A stretch of 38,672 nt of DNA from Promethearchaeota archaeon (GTDB taxonomy: Archaea > Asgardarchaeota > Lokiarchaeia > Sigynarchaeales > SOKP01), in the NCBI GenBank assembly GCA_019894735.1, contig JAGXOB010000013.1, positions 1 through 38,672 on the forward strand, given 5' to 3'. Shown here piece by piece: positions 25,471 through 33,723 of this stretch (position 1 is the first letter of the stretch; each line of letters opens with the position of its first letter). The position numbers were made by a program, and so were the translations under genes. The notes beneath the pieces are model-generated. The model was not told where the DNA came from. It searched no databases and saw only the letters and a list, made by a program, of their open reading frames with translations.

Positions 25471-26484
25471 ATGTCTAAGAAAAAGATCGATCAAGACTCA
25501 GAGGATGCCCACGAGTTAATATTATTTAGAGAACTATCTGCTAAAGACTCTATTAAATTCGAAGATGAACCTCTACAATATGTCGATCAAGAAGATAAAA
25601 TTAATATGGTCTATAAGTTAATCCCTTTTGGGGGTAATTATCTCTATTCTTTGGTAATAAAGAACCAAAGCGCTGATCCAATAACAGAAGTTAAAATTAG
25701 CATCATTATTCCAGAATTTTTCAAACTATGTAGGAGCACCCCACCAACATTAACGATAGAATCTCTTGAATCTGAAGATGAAAGTAATAACGAAGTAATC
25801 GAAGAAAAACAAGTTAAAATGGAATTTGAACTTTTAAACGGTGATTCCCAGAAACAAATTAATTTATATCTCCGTCCGGTACTATTAGAAAAGAAGGGCA
25901 AAATTAGATCTTTTATCACTTTTGTTAACAACAAAGATTTTGTTAGAGCAATAGATACTGACACCATTAATATCGAATTAAATCCGTTTAGTATTGAAAG
26001 GAAAATAATACCTCGATCAGAAATTAAAAGATTTTTGGAAAAACCATGGATAAAAAAAGCAAATAAAAGTATCGGAATTAGTTATGACGGAATTTTTGAC
26101 GAGAATTATTTCTTTGAACAGATCATTAAAACCATTCAGGATGTTAATTTCCAATTAATTCTTAAAAATCAAACTAATAAAATTAGTTGGTTTTGTGGTA
26201 CAGATCTAGTGTCAGGAAACGATATTTTAGTAATTGGGCAGATTATAGAGGGTAAAATAGAGTGGTTAGCGGCTTCATCAAATCCTCACCTCCTCATATC
26301 AGTCTTAACACATTTTGTTAACCTGTTTAAACACGAAATGCTACAAATTGGGCGCATTTCTTCCGAGGATCAAATTTACTCATTAGAATGCAAGTATTGT
26401 GGTAATACTCTACCTTACTTTCCAGGAAGGGGCAAATCTATCGAATGTAATAAATGTAATTATGAACAAATCATTTGGAATTAG
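25471..26484 (+). CDS. Predicted appendage-like protein (beta-sandwich, platform-like domain, zinc ribbon)
   Basis: A 337-residue soluble protein. Residues 1-45 are acidic and probably disordered. About 50-172 look like an Ig-type beta-sandwich (LYSLVIKNQSADPITEVKIS and following strands). About 175-290 form an alpha/beta domain with GNDILVIGQIIEGKIEWLA, and the C-terminus is a zinc ribbon (Cys307, Cys310, Cys326, Cys329). The order of sandwich plus alpha/beta platform, and in particular G-x-D-I-L-V followed by a strand and a long helix, resembles the appendage (ear) of eukaryotic gamma-COP and beta-adaptin, where gamma-COP reads GGHDILV. This is pattern-based inference. An Asgard vesicle- or membrane-associated adaptor role is possible but unproven. 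It is a single gene divergent from the winged-helix/JAMM pair. Confidence 0.55.
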   Translation: MSKKKIDQDSEDAHELILFRELSAKDSIKFEDEPLQYVDQEDKINMVYKLIPFGGNYLYSLVIKNQSADPITEVKISIIIPEFFKLCRSTPPTLTIESLESEDESNNEVIEEKQVKMEFELLNGDSQKQINLYLRPVLLEKKGKIRSFITFVNNKDFVRAIDTDTINIELNPFSIERKIIPRSEIKRFLEKPWIKKANKSIGISYDGIFDENYFFEQIIKTIQDVNFQLILKNQTNKISWFCGTDLVSGNDILVIGQIIEGKIEWLAASSNPHLLISVLTHFVNLFKHEMLQIGRISSEDQIYSLECKYCGNTLPYFPGRGKSIECNKCNYEQIIWN

Positions 26485-26677
26485 CATCTTTTTTAAGTTT
26501 CATATGACCAAAAACTTCGCATATTAGCGCTTCACAATTTGATTAATTTTTTAATTTCTTCTTAAATTATTACTGATCACTCATTATTGCTAGATTTAAT
26601 AAGTAATTTATCGTTTTAATCTTCAAACTTTGATGGAACAGCTAATTTGGTAAATGAAATTTATGTTGCGTGAAATG

Positions 26678-26699
26678 AATCGATTAGTACGATTTGATT
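26678..26699 (+). promoter_or_regulatory. Candidate operator dyad upstream of histone gene 1
   Basis: AATCGA at 26678-26683 and TTGATT at 26694-26699 form an inverted repeat (5 of 6 positions pair) around a 10-bp spacer, about 55 bp upstream of the TATA box. The second histone gene has the equivalent dyad exactly 660 bp downstream, with one compensatory pair of changes. The 377-bp gap before this gene holds nothing else beyond this site, the TATA box and AT-rich leader sequence. Confidence 0.4.
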
Positions 26700-26755
26700 T
26701 TTGTCGTTAATTTTTTTTGTTTTTATTCTTTCGAAAATTAAGCATGAATCAAAAT

Positions 26756-26766
26756 CTTTAAATAAG
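26756..26766 (+). promoter_or_regulatory. TATA box of histone gene 1
   Basis: CTTTAAATAAG lies inside a block (ATCAAAATCTTTAAATA) that is identical upstream of both histone genes. Transcription from here would give a 5' leader of about 75 nt before the ATG at 26862. Confidence 0.6.
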
Positions 26767-26861
26767 TAGAAGATGATATCATATATAACTAACTCTTAAA
26801 TTATAATAAATTTCAATAAAATAAAATAAAAATAAATTAACAATAAGTGGAGGAATAAAAA

Positions 26862-27071
26862 ATGGCTGAATATATTTCCTGGTCCCCAATTAGAAGATTA
26901 ATGAAACATAACGGCGCTATAATCGTTGCTCGAGATGCTGTCAATGAATTAGTAGATTGGATGAGTGCATCCGCAGTAACAATTACAAAATCTGCGTTAG
27001 TTCTCACGAAGCACGGTAAAAGAAAGAAAATTACCCGAGACGACATTTTACTCGCTATTAAGTACTTCTAA
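26862..27071 (+). CDS. Archaeal histone, copy 1
   Basis: A 69-residue single histone fold, HMf/HTz-like in length. The helix-loop-helix pattern is clear: SWSPIRRLMKHNGAIIVARD, a long central helix (ELVDWMSASAVTITKSALVL) and KHGKRKKITRDDILLAIKYF. Basic residues at Arg11, Arg12 and the KRKK loop are at the positions expected to contact DNA. It should form dimers and wrap DNA. A strong ribosome-binding site, GTGGAGG, lies 8 nt before the ATG. It is followed by a 12-T terminator. It differs from copy 2 at four residues: Asn28, Ala36, Thr40 and Asp60. Confidence 0.96.
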   Translation: MAEYISWSPIRRLMKHNGAIIVARDAVNELVDWMSASAVTITKSALVLTKHGKRKKITRDDILLAIKYF

Positions 27072-27103
27072 AAAGACTTATAAATTAGTTTCGCAATTAA
27101 TAC

Positions 27104-27115
27104 TTTTTTTTTTTT
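27104..27115 (+). terminator. Oligo-T terminator of histone gene 1
   Basis: A run of 12 T begins 33 bp after the histone stop codon, a typical archaeal termination signal. It means copy 2 is transcribed from its own promoter. Confidence 0.65.
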
Positions 27116-27337
27116 ATTTACCCCAATTATATTATATATAAGTTTGTTTTTTTTAAGTTTTCTAGGACTGAAAAATTCATGATACAGCGATTCACATTTT
27201 AACTTATTTTTTGGAATCTTTTAAAATCAATTCCAGATTTCTATATTAACTAAATTTTTTCCATTTTATATATCATTTGACAGTAAATTTTGATAGATTC
27301 GACAAACTGGTAAAAGAAACCTATATTGCACGAGATG

Positions 27338-27359
27338 ATTCAATTAATATGATTTGAAT
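27338..27359 (+). promoter_or_regulatory. Candidate operator dyad upstream of histone gene 2
   Basis: ATTCAA at 27338-27343 and TTGAAT at 27354-27359 form a perfect 6-bp inverted repeat with a 10-bp spacer. It aligns exactly with the dyad of copy 1. The second position of the left arm and its partner in the right arm have changed together (A-T to T-A). The 454-bp gap between the two histone genes holds only this site, the promoter and AT-rich sequence homologous to the region before copy 1. Confidence 0.4.
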
Positions 27360-27415
27360 TTTGTCGTGAAATTTTTTTCCTTTTTTTCTTTAGAAAATTA
27401 TCCTTTAATCAAAAT

Positions 27416-27426
27416 CTTTAAATATA
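27416..27426 (+). promoter_or_regulatory. TATA box of histone gene 2
   Basis: CTTTAAATATA sits in the 17-bp block shared with the promoter of histone gene 1, about 100 bp before the ATG at 27526. The expected leader is about 80 nt. Confidence 0.6.
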
Positions 27427-27525
27427 TAAAAGAACATAATTTATTTGATTAATTAAATTTGATCAAAAAAGTAACATTTAAGGAAAATAACTCAAATAAT
27501 TAAAAAGTGGAGGATTGAATAAAAA

Positions 27526-27735
27526 ATGGCTGAATATATTAGTTGGAGTCCTATTAGAAGATTAATGAAACATAACGGCGCTATAATCGTTGCTCGAGAT
27601 GCTGTTGATGAATTAGTAGATTGGATGAGTACATCCGCAGTAAAAATTACAAAATCTGCGTTAGTTCTCACGAAGCACGGTAAAAGAAAGAAAATTACCC
27701 GAAACGACATTTTACTCGCTATTAAGTACTTCTAA
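27526..27735 (+). CDS. Archaeal histone, copy 2
   Basis: A 69-residue histone fold differing from copy 1 only at N28D, A36T, T40K and D60N; copy 2 therefore gains a Lys near the dimer or DNA surface and loses an acidic residue. Codons 6, 8 and 9 differ only synonymously (two Ser codons switch between TCC and AGT), whereas the remaining 60 codons are nearly identical in DNA, so the gene looks mosaic. GTGGAGG gives a strong ribosome-binding site 12 nt before the ATG. It has its own promoter and is followed by a T-rich stretch near 27775-27789. Confidence 0.96.
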   Translation: MAEYISWSPIRRLMKHNGAIIVARDAVDELVDWMSTSAVKITKSALVLTKHGKRKKITRNDILLAIKYF

Positions 27736-27842
27736 GCAGGAACAAATTATTTCTAAGTAACAAAATAAAAATATTCTTTTTCTTTTTTTAAATTTTAAAC
27801 ATAAATAAGTAATTATCTCATAAATTTAATGAAAAACTGAGA

Positions 27843-27917
27843 TAAATCTTTCAATGTGAAAGATTTACCCCAGAAAAAAAGATATATGGTGTTAAAACTA
27901 CCCATATATGAAATGGG
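27843..27917 (+). other. Pair of hairpins in the gap after the histones
   Basis: TAAATCTTTC (27843-27852) and GAAAGATTTA (27858-27867) make a perfect 10-bp hairpin with a 5-nt loop. ATATATGG (27882-27889) and CCATATAT (27902-27909) make an 8-bp hairpin. The second arm can instead pair CCCAT (27901-27905) with ATGGG just downstream. It lies between the second histone and the convergent GH4 gene. It may act in 3'-end formation on either strand or be a small structured RNA. Confidence 0.35.
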
Positions 27918-28027
27918 CTTGTATAAATATAAAGATTTGTTTTACAAAATTTAAATTAAATCCCAATTTTGATTATAATTTATTGGTTGAAGGTAATAAT
28001 TCTTTTCATACCATCCTTAAGAAATAA

Positions 28028-29422
28028 TTATAACTCTTTAAATTGAGGTAGCCATTGTTTTTCTGCTTCAAACATTTCATCCACCATATCTCGAACTTCC
28101 TTGGGGGAGCAGACGCTAGCTGTATTGGGATCTAATAATACCGCGTGATATATTTTCTCTTTATCTAGCATTAACTGCCCTTCAACTGCAGCTTTCTGGA
28201 CCATTACATTCGAAGTGCATAAACCTTGACATATAGTAGGTAGCGTAATTCCTCCTTGGGGATGTAAGCCTTGATAATCTGCGAATACAGGAACTTCAAC
28301 GCAACAATCCTTCGGTAAGTTCGTTATCAACGATCCATTCGTGTTCATAACATTTCCATTGAATCCAAAAGGGATATTGGTTTCCATTGCATTGATTATG
28401 TGAGAAACATACTCATGAGAGGGTGTTTTTTTAAGGCTTAGTTTTTTCCGTGATAATCTTCGCTCAAATCGGCGTTCCATCTTTTCTTGGTTCTTTACTT
28501 GAAAACGATAATCTTCTGCTTGTAGTAAACTATCGAAACCCGTTTTTGCCCCACTATATTTTTCTAATATTTCATTACTTTTACGATAGTATGGAAGATA
28601 CTCACTAAGGTGTCCCGTAGATTCTGTCATAAAATACCCTGTTGCCTCCATCATGTCCCATCGAAGAAGTTCTCCTCCAATCAGTTTTGGATTGTCTTTA
28701 TATGCCTTGTATAGCAATGGATATGCATTTTTCCATGGAAAATCTGACGAATCTGATTCTCGATACCACATTTCGAGAAACCAAGCCATGTGATTAATTC
28801 CAGCACATAAGAAGCTAAAATTCTCAGGTTTAATTCCAATCCAATTCCTTAACATCATACTCGTTCCTTGAACCCCATGACAGAGCCCCACCGTTGAATT
28901 TGCATTAACGCTATTACAATACCATGTGTTCATCGCCATAGGATTTGTATAGTTAAGAAAAATGGGTCTTCCTTCCTTAGCTCCAGAATTGAACCCTACT
29001 TGATTCATTAACTCTACTATTTGTTTTAATACAGGAGCATTACGCAAAAATCGGAAGATTCCTCCAGGCCCTAAAGTATCCCCAATACATTGCGACACCC
29101 CGTAATTGAAGGGAATCTCAACATCTACTTGATACGCGTTTAATCCTCCTACATGAATTGCACTGATCACGTACTTTGCGTCAGATATTGCCTTTTTCAT
29201 ATTCGTTGTTTTTTCAAAAGAAACGCCTTCCAATTCCTTGGGCTGCACCTCTTTATATTTACTCATTAGTTCATGCATCAAATTTACACGGTGTTCATCT
29301 ATATCTTCAAGACAAATAACTGTATCTTTTTGGAGTGAAGGGAAAGTAATAATGTCAGTGAGAACATTCTCACCAAAAGCTATTGAACCCGCTCCTATAA
29401 ATGCAATTTTCAGATTAGTCAC
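28028..29422 (-). CDS. Glycoside hydrolase family 4 (alpha-galactosidase/alpha-glucosidase type)
   Basis: A 464-residue GH4 enzyme. The N-terminal Rossmann motif is FIGAGSIAFG. The metal and substrate residues include Asn160 in NYTNPM, Cys181 in GLCHGVQGT and His211 in GINHMAW. GH4 enzymes need NAD and a divalent metal, usually Mn, and hydrolyse glycosides by a redox elimination mechanism. The CHG and GINHMAW motifs are typical of the unphosphorylated alpha-galactosidase, alpha-glucosidase and alpha-galacturonidase branch. It is likely cytosolic, as no signal peptide is present. It lies on the same strand as the radical SAM gene, 175 bp away, and has no transporter nearby. Confidence 0.93.
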   Translation of the reverse strand: MTNLKIAFIGAGSIAFGENVLTDIITFPSLQKDTVICLEDIDEHRVNLMHELMSKYKEVQPKELEGVSFEKTTNMKKAISDAKYVISAIHVGGLNAYQVDVEIPFNYGVSQCIGDTLGPGGIFRFLRNAPVLKQIVELMNQVGFNSGAKEGRPIFLNYTNPMAMNTWYCNSVNANSTVGLCHGVQGTSMMLRNWIGIKPENFSFLCAGINHMAWFLEMWYRESDSSDFPWKNAYPLLYKAYKDNPKLIGGELLRWDMMEATGYFMTESTGHLSEYLPYYRKSNEILEKYSGAKTGFDSLLQAEDYRFQVKNQEKMERRFERRLSRKKLSLKKTPSHEYVSHIINAMETNIPFGFNGNVMNTNGSLITNLPKDCCVEVPVFADYQGLHPQGGITLPTICQGLCTSNVMVQKAAVEGQLMLDKEKIYHAVLLDPNTASVCSPKEVRDMVDEMFEAEKQWLPQFKEL

Positions 29423-29597
29423 TACTATTATATTATTTTAATGGTTGAAATTGAAAATTATTCGCTGGATAAAATTCTTGCTCTTTCACTATCTCTGGAA
29501 TACAACTACAAAAAAGTTATACTTTTATGTAAGAAATTAGCTTTAAAAGGGTATAGAATGGTTAATTCTCTTTTGAAAATGAATTTTCTACTGGAGC

Positions 29598-31187
29598 TTA
29601 GGTTTTTTCCATTATAGTTTCAATTTCTTCAAACTTTAGAGGTTTAGTTTCAGTACCATTATGCGATTTTTGAGTAGCAGTTTTCTGAACGGATATATTT
29701 AAGTCTTTCATCAATTCTTCTTTATTTTTTAACTCGTCAGAAATAACTTTTGTAGTAATTCCCTGGCTATAAAACATTGAAAGTCCACCTAAAACACCTT
29801 GCTTTACTAACCTTCCCAAACACGAAAGCATCCAATTAAATTTACCAAAGGGATTTAAATATTCCTTTGCTCTTCTTATTAACCATCCTTTTAGATAAAA
29901 AGCTGCATAACCTTCAGCTACTAGGCGATACATCTCTTTTGAAGTCAATTGTGGAGTTCCCATCATTGGATGGAACAAGTCGTAAAATTTATAATTATTT
30001 GTCGTTATCATTCCTTGTTCTTTCATCTCATCATAAAAATCGGTTCCCGGAAATGCCGTGATCGGTGTAAATTGAACGCAATCTAAGTCGAGTTCGATTG
30101 TATTCTGAATATTTTGCCGAACCATGCGTTGTGTTTCACCGGGGAATCCAAGTATGACCCCTCCAAAGATTGATATGCCTTTATCTCGTAAGCTTTTAAC
30201 TACTTGTTTAACCATAGCGGGCGTAGTATTTCTTTTATTCATTGCGTCTAAACTTTGTTGATGGACCGATTCAATTCCTAGAAAAACTTGCCTGAAATTT
30301 GCTTTATAGAGTTTTTCAATTAAATCTGGATTTCTATAAAGAGTATCAACTCGCGATTGGCAAGAAAAGTGCATTTTAGAATGAATTCCCGACCTTATAA
30401 TCGTGTCTAATATTTTATTGGTCCGTTTTACATTAATAGTGAAATTGTCCTCACAGAAAAAAATAAAATCTGGTTTTTCTCGTTCATTTACATCATAAAC
30501 TTCTCGCATAATTCGTGAAATTGATTTTGTTCTGTAAGTTGTAGGCTGGTTTGAATTTCTCCACATCTTTATAATGCAACAAAACTTACAATTATGTGGA
30601 CAACCTCGAGACGTCTCTACTTGACGAGTAGTCGTGCCTAGATATGTATAAAGTTTACCTTTTAACAAATCTCTCCTAGGCATTGGAAAGTTATCTAAAT
30701 TGGGTTCTAATTGCCTTTCATTATTATGAATAACCTTACCATCTTTATCTCTATAAGAGATTCCATCGATTTGTTTGATTGAAACATTATTTTTGTTGTC
30801 ATCAATATAATCAATAACCTCTTTAAATGTATGTTCTCCTTCACCACGAACTGTAAAATCTACATAATCGCGCTTAGCTACAAATTCTGGCACTAAAGTA
30901 GGATGGTAGCCTCCTAAAATAGTGGCACATCCTTGTTCCTTGGCCATCTTTGCGATCTCTAAAGCAGAATAAACCTGCGGTGTCATGCTTGTAATAGCAA
31001 CTGCATCGTATCGATTCAATTCGCTGCGGAACTTTTTTTCATGATATTTATCAATTTTGAAGTCAAATAATTTTGCGTCGTGTTCAGGGACCATAGCAGC
31101 TATCGAAATTAAGCTTAGAGGTGCACCCGTTATAATAGCATCCATTCCAGATTGCAAGCGTGCAGGATTTATATATAAAATCTTCAT
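29598..31187 (-). CDS. B12-binding-domain radical SAM protein
   Basis: A 529-residue class B-type protein. Residues about 1-135 form the Rossmann-like cobalamin-binding domain (VAITSMTPQV, ATILGGYHPTLVP); the classical DxHxxG is not seen, so B12 would bind base-off or without His ligation. The radical SAM cluster motif CxxxCxxC is Cys196, Cys200, Cys203 in TSRGCPHNCKFCC. The TIM barrel runs to about 400, followed by a C-terminal helical region. Relatives methylate unactivated carbons or modify lipids, tetrapyrroles and natural products. The substrate is unknown and no biosynthetic neighbours are visible. The upstream region 31188-31284 has an unusual inverted repeat. Confidence 0.92.
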   Translation of the reverse strand: MKILYINPARLQSGMDAIITGAPLSLISIAAMVPEHDAKLFDFKIDKYHEKKFRSELNRYDAVAITSMTPQVYSALEIAKMAKEQGCATILGGYHPTLVPEFVAKRDYVDFTVRGEGEHTFKEVIDYIDDNKNNVSIKQIDGISYRDKDGKVIHNNERQLEPNLDNFPMPRRDLLKGKLYTYLGTTTRQVETSRGCPHNCKFCCIIKMWRNSNQPTTYRTKSISRIMREVYDVNEREKPDFIFFCEDNFTINVKRTNKILDTIIRSGIHSKMHFSCQSRVDTLYRNPDLIEKLYKANFRQVFLGIESVHQQSLDAMNKRNTTPAMVKQVVKSLRDKGISIFGGVILGFPGETQRMVRQNIQNTIELDLDCVQFTPITAFPGTDFYDEMKEQGMITTNNYKFYDLFHPMMGTPQLTSKEMYRLVAEGYAAFYLKGWLIRRAKEYLNPFGKFNWMLSCLGRLVKQGVLGGLSMFYSQGITTKVISDELKNKEELMKDLNISVQKTATQKSHNGTETKPLKFEEIETIMEKT

Positions 31188-31528
31188 AGTTAATCACATA
31201 TTTTTTTTCCCAATAGCTTAACTAAACCATATTTATCGTGAACCATATTTGATTCAAACTAACTTGGACGAAGAGGTTAAGCTAAAATTCAGTCAGTTAA
31301 CGAAAAAAAGTAATTATCATATTTAAACTTGTTGAGTCTACATAGTATTTGTTTGATCAATATAGCTCTAAACTTGTTAGTAAATTACTTAATAAAGATG
31401 AAATAACAATAAAAACTAATTTATTATAAAAATTAACCTTGTGCTCTTAGATGCTAAAGCTAGTTCTTGATTACAAAAATCTTAACCCCCTCTGAATTAA
31501 AAACAACCTATTTCAAATATACTATAAC
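31188..31528. other. Divergent intergenic region with inverted and direct repeats
   Basis: This 341-bp gap separates the radical SAM gene (minus) and the helicase gene (plus). No ORF or tRNA is visible. TAGCTTAAC at 31214-31222 and GTTAAGCTA at 31276-31284 are a perfect 9-bp inverted repeat. Between them AACCATATTT occurs twice with a 16-bp period (31225-31234 and 31241-31250). These lie close to the start of the radical SAM gene and could form a leader structure or protein-binding sites. The remainder is AT-rich promoter-like sequence. Confidence 0.45.
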
Positions 31529-33703
31529 ATGCAAGATGAAGTTTCCGGAGAATTATCTGGATATTTTAATGAACCATTCTTGAAAAAAAACAGAGTGTAC
31601 TTTCGACAGTACCAAAATAATATTATTAACAAGTGTAAAGGAAGAAATTCTTTAATAGTATTACCAACTGGTTTGGGAAAAACAATTATAGGCGTTTTAC
31701 TTATAGGTAAAACTCTGGAAAAATATCCCGAATCTAAGATCATTATTCTTGCTCCTACTCGGCCTTTAGTTTCTCAACATAGAGCGTCCTGTGAAGAATT
31801 CTTGAATATAAATTCAGATACGATAACCTCCTTTACAGGTAAAATCTCGCCCGAGAAGAGAATTTTAGACTTTAAAAAATCCAAAATTATCGTTTCTACC
31901 CCTCAAGTGATTAAAAACGATTTAGAAAGAGGTCGATACGATTTAAAGCATATTTCGTTAATTATATTCGATGAGGCACATAGAACAAGAGGAAATTATG
32001 CATATTGTTTTATTTCAACCGAATATCTTAATACATGCCAGGATCCTCTCATTCTAGGATTAACCGCCTCTCCAGGAAAGAGTTCTATTCACATACAGCA
32101 ATTGTGTAATAAGTTATTCATCGAGAATGTTATATTCAAAACCTACGAAGATAATGATGTCAAACAATACATCTATGATATTGACATATATTTGGAATTT
32201 GTTGATTTACCTATCAAAGTTATCGAATTAAGCGCAATTTGGTATAATTTGTTCGAAAAATTTCTTCAATTTTTTATAGAAAAAAAATTAATTCCACCTA
32301 ACAAGCGATATTATTCTAAATCAGATTTCTTGGGAATATCGCGTGATTTAACTCTCTCTCTTAAGTACGATTCTGGTTATCTACCAGAGTTATCAGAAGA
32401 AGAGTATGAAAATATTCTTTATTTTAAATCCCCAAGAATTATTGATGTAGTAAGAGAAAACGCACTTAATATCCAATCGATTTTTTCTTACTGCTCAAGT
32501 TTCATTTCCTTACTTCACGGGAAAGACTTGCTGGAATCTCAAAATATCACCTTATTATTAACATTTTTAGAAAAATTAGAATGGAAAGCTGATCAAGATA
32601 TCCTATCTGCCAAAAGAATTACTAACTCAGAACATTATAAATTCATCAAAAATAACGTTCTACAGAATAAAATAGAAGAATATAGTCATCCTAAAATTGA
32701 AAAATTATTTTCAATCGTTTCAGATGAATTAGAGAATTATCATAATACTAAAATAATAATTTTTACTCAATATCGAGAGATGGCAGAACTACTAAAAAAT
32801 AAATTTAGAAATCATTTTGGAAGTCAACTTAATGTGGAGAAATTTATAGGACAATCAACTAAAGTAAACGATTTAGGATATTCACAAGATAAACAAGGAG
32901 AAATATTAAAAGAGTTTAAAAAAGGTACGATTGATGTTCTAATAGCCACCAGTGTAGCAGAAGAAGGACTTGACATTCCCAATGTTGACGCAATTATTTT
33001 CTACGAGCCTGTACCTTCGGAGATTAGGTTGATTCAGCGAAGGGGTAGAACTGGGCGCCACGGCCCAGGTAGATGTTACTTACTAGTAGCCCGAAGCTCT
33101 ATTGATGTTCCTTTTTATAAAGCAGCTGATAAAAAAGAATCGGCAATGAATTGGGTATTATCCCATTCGAAACAATTGGAATTATGCGATATCACAAACA
33201 GAGAGAAAATCAGTTTCAATAGTGATACAGAAGTAATCTCAGAGATTGATTTAATTAAAAACTACCGCGAAAGGCGTAAGAGGGAAAAAGAGTTACTTGC
33301 GGATCGTTCTATAGAAGAAATTATCACAGAACTCGATAACTTTGTCCAGAGTAAAGAGTTTCAAAAATTCAAAGATGTTGGAGTAATTTTTTATTCTGAT
33401 GTTATTAGATTAGATAAATCGAAAATGAAAAGTTCTATAATAAAAATAAAAGGAAAACAAAAAGAAAAAAATAAGAAAATGACAGAAAGAAAAAATTATT
33501 TAAATAAAAATGTAAAAACACTAATTAAGATTGCTGAAACTTATAGTGTAAATGGAAAAATACCTCTTTCGGAATTTAAAGAGTTTGCTGAAGAAGAAGA
33601 GATAATTGAAAAAAAATATTATACCCATTTTAACCAAGCTTGCCGTTTAGGTTATCTTAAGAGAGTTGCAGATGAAGTTCACTTCATAATGAGCTACGAC
33701 TGA
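31529..33703 (+). CDS. Hef/FANCM/Mph1-type superfamily 2 helicase lacking the nuclease domain
   Basis: A 724-residue SF2 helicase. Walker A is PTGLGKT (46-52), Walker B is DEAH (148-151), motif III lies in LTASPGKS, and the C-terminal RecA domain has TSVAEEGLDIP and QRRGRTGRHGPGR. An insertion of about 190 residues between the two RecA domains (roughly 215-405) fits the thumb-like helical domain of the Hef family. Euryarchaeal Hef continues with an XPF-type ERKx3D nuclease and HhH motifs. Here residues about 560-724 are a charged helix and a winged-helix-like end, with no nuclease motif. It likely remodels stalled forks, as FANCM or Mph1 do. It stands alone between divergent and convergent neighbours. 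Confidence 0.9.
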   Translation: MQDEVSGELSGYFNEPFLKKNRVYFRQYQNNIINKCKGRNSLIVLPTGLGKTIIGVLLIGKTLEKYPESKIIILAPTRPLVSQHRASCEEFLNINSDTITSFTGKISPEKRILDFKKSKIIVSTPQVIKNDLERGRYDLKHISLIIFDEAHRTRGNYAYCFISTEYLNTCQDPLILGLTASPGKSSIHIQQLCNKLFIENVIFKTYEDNDVKQYIYDIDIYLEFVDLPIKVIELSAIWYNLFEKFLQFFIEKKLIPPNKRYYSKSDFLGISRDLTLSLKYDSGYLPELSEEEYENILYFKSPRIIDVVRENALNIQSIFSYCSSFISLLHGKDLLESQNITLLLTFLEKLEWKADQDILSAKRITNSEHYKFIKNNVLQNKIEEYSHPKIEKLFSIVSDELENYHNTKIIIFTQYREMAELLKNKFRNHFGSQLNVEKFIGQSTKVNDLGYSQDKQGEILKEFKKGTIDVLIATSVAEEGLDIPNVDAIIFYEPVPSEIRLIQRRGRTGRHGPGRCYLLVARSSIDVPFYKAADKKESAMNWVLSHSKQLELCDITNREKISFNSDTEVISEIDLIKNYRERRKREKELLADRSIEEIITELDNFVQSKEFQKFKDVGVIFYSDVIRLDKSKMKSSIIKIKGKQKEKNKKMTERKNYLNKNVKTLIKIAETYSVNGKIPLSEFKEFAEEEEIIEKKYYTHFNQACRLGYLKRVADEVHFIMSYD

Positions 33704-33723
33704 ATTCAAATAAGAAAATATTA

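Noticed and set aside
25644..25967. 107-codon open frame opposite the appendage-like gene
   Set aside because: It has no recognisable motif or ribosome-binding site and is fully contained in the plus-strand gene.
26837..27046. Minus-strand open frames antisense to both histones
   Set aside because: Similarity between the two copies only reflects the duplicated histone sequence on the other strand.
26500..27790. Histone repeat region considered as a CRISPR array or mobile element
   Set aside because: There are only two long copies with coding content. No short regularly spaced repeats, transposase or terminal inverted repeats are present.
33424..33500. ERK tripeptide in the helicase tail taken as an XPF nuclease motif
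   Set aside because: It occurs in a Lys-rich linker, lacks the preceding GD and following Asp of the nuclease motif, and is not in a folded domain.
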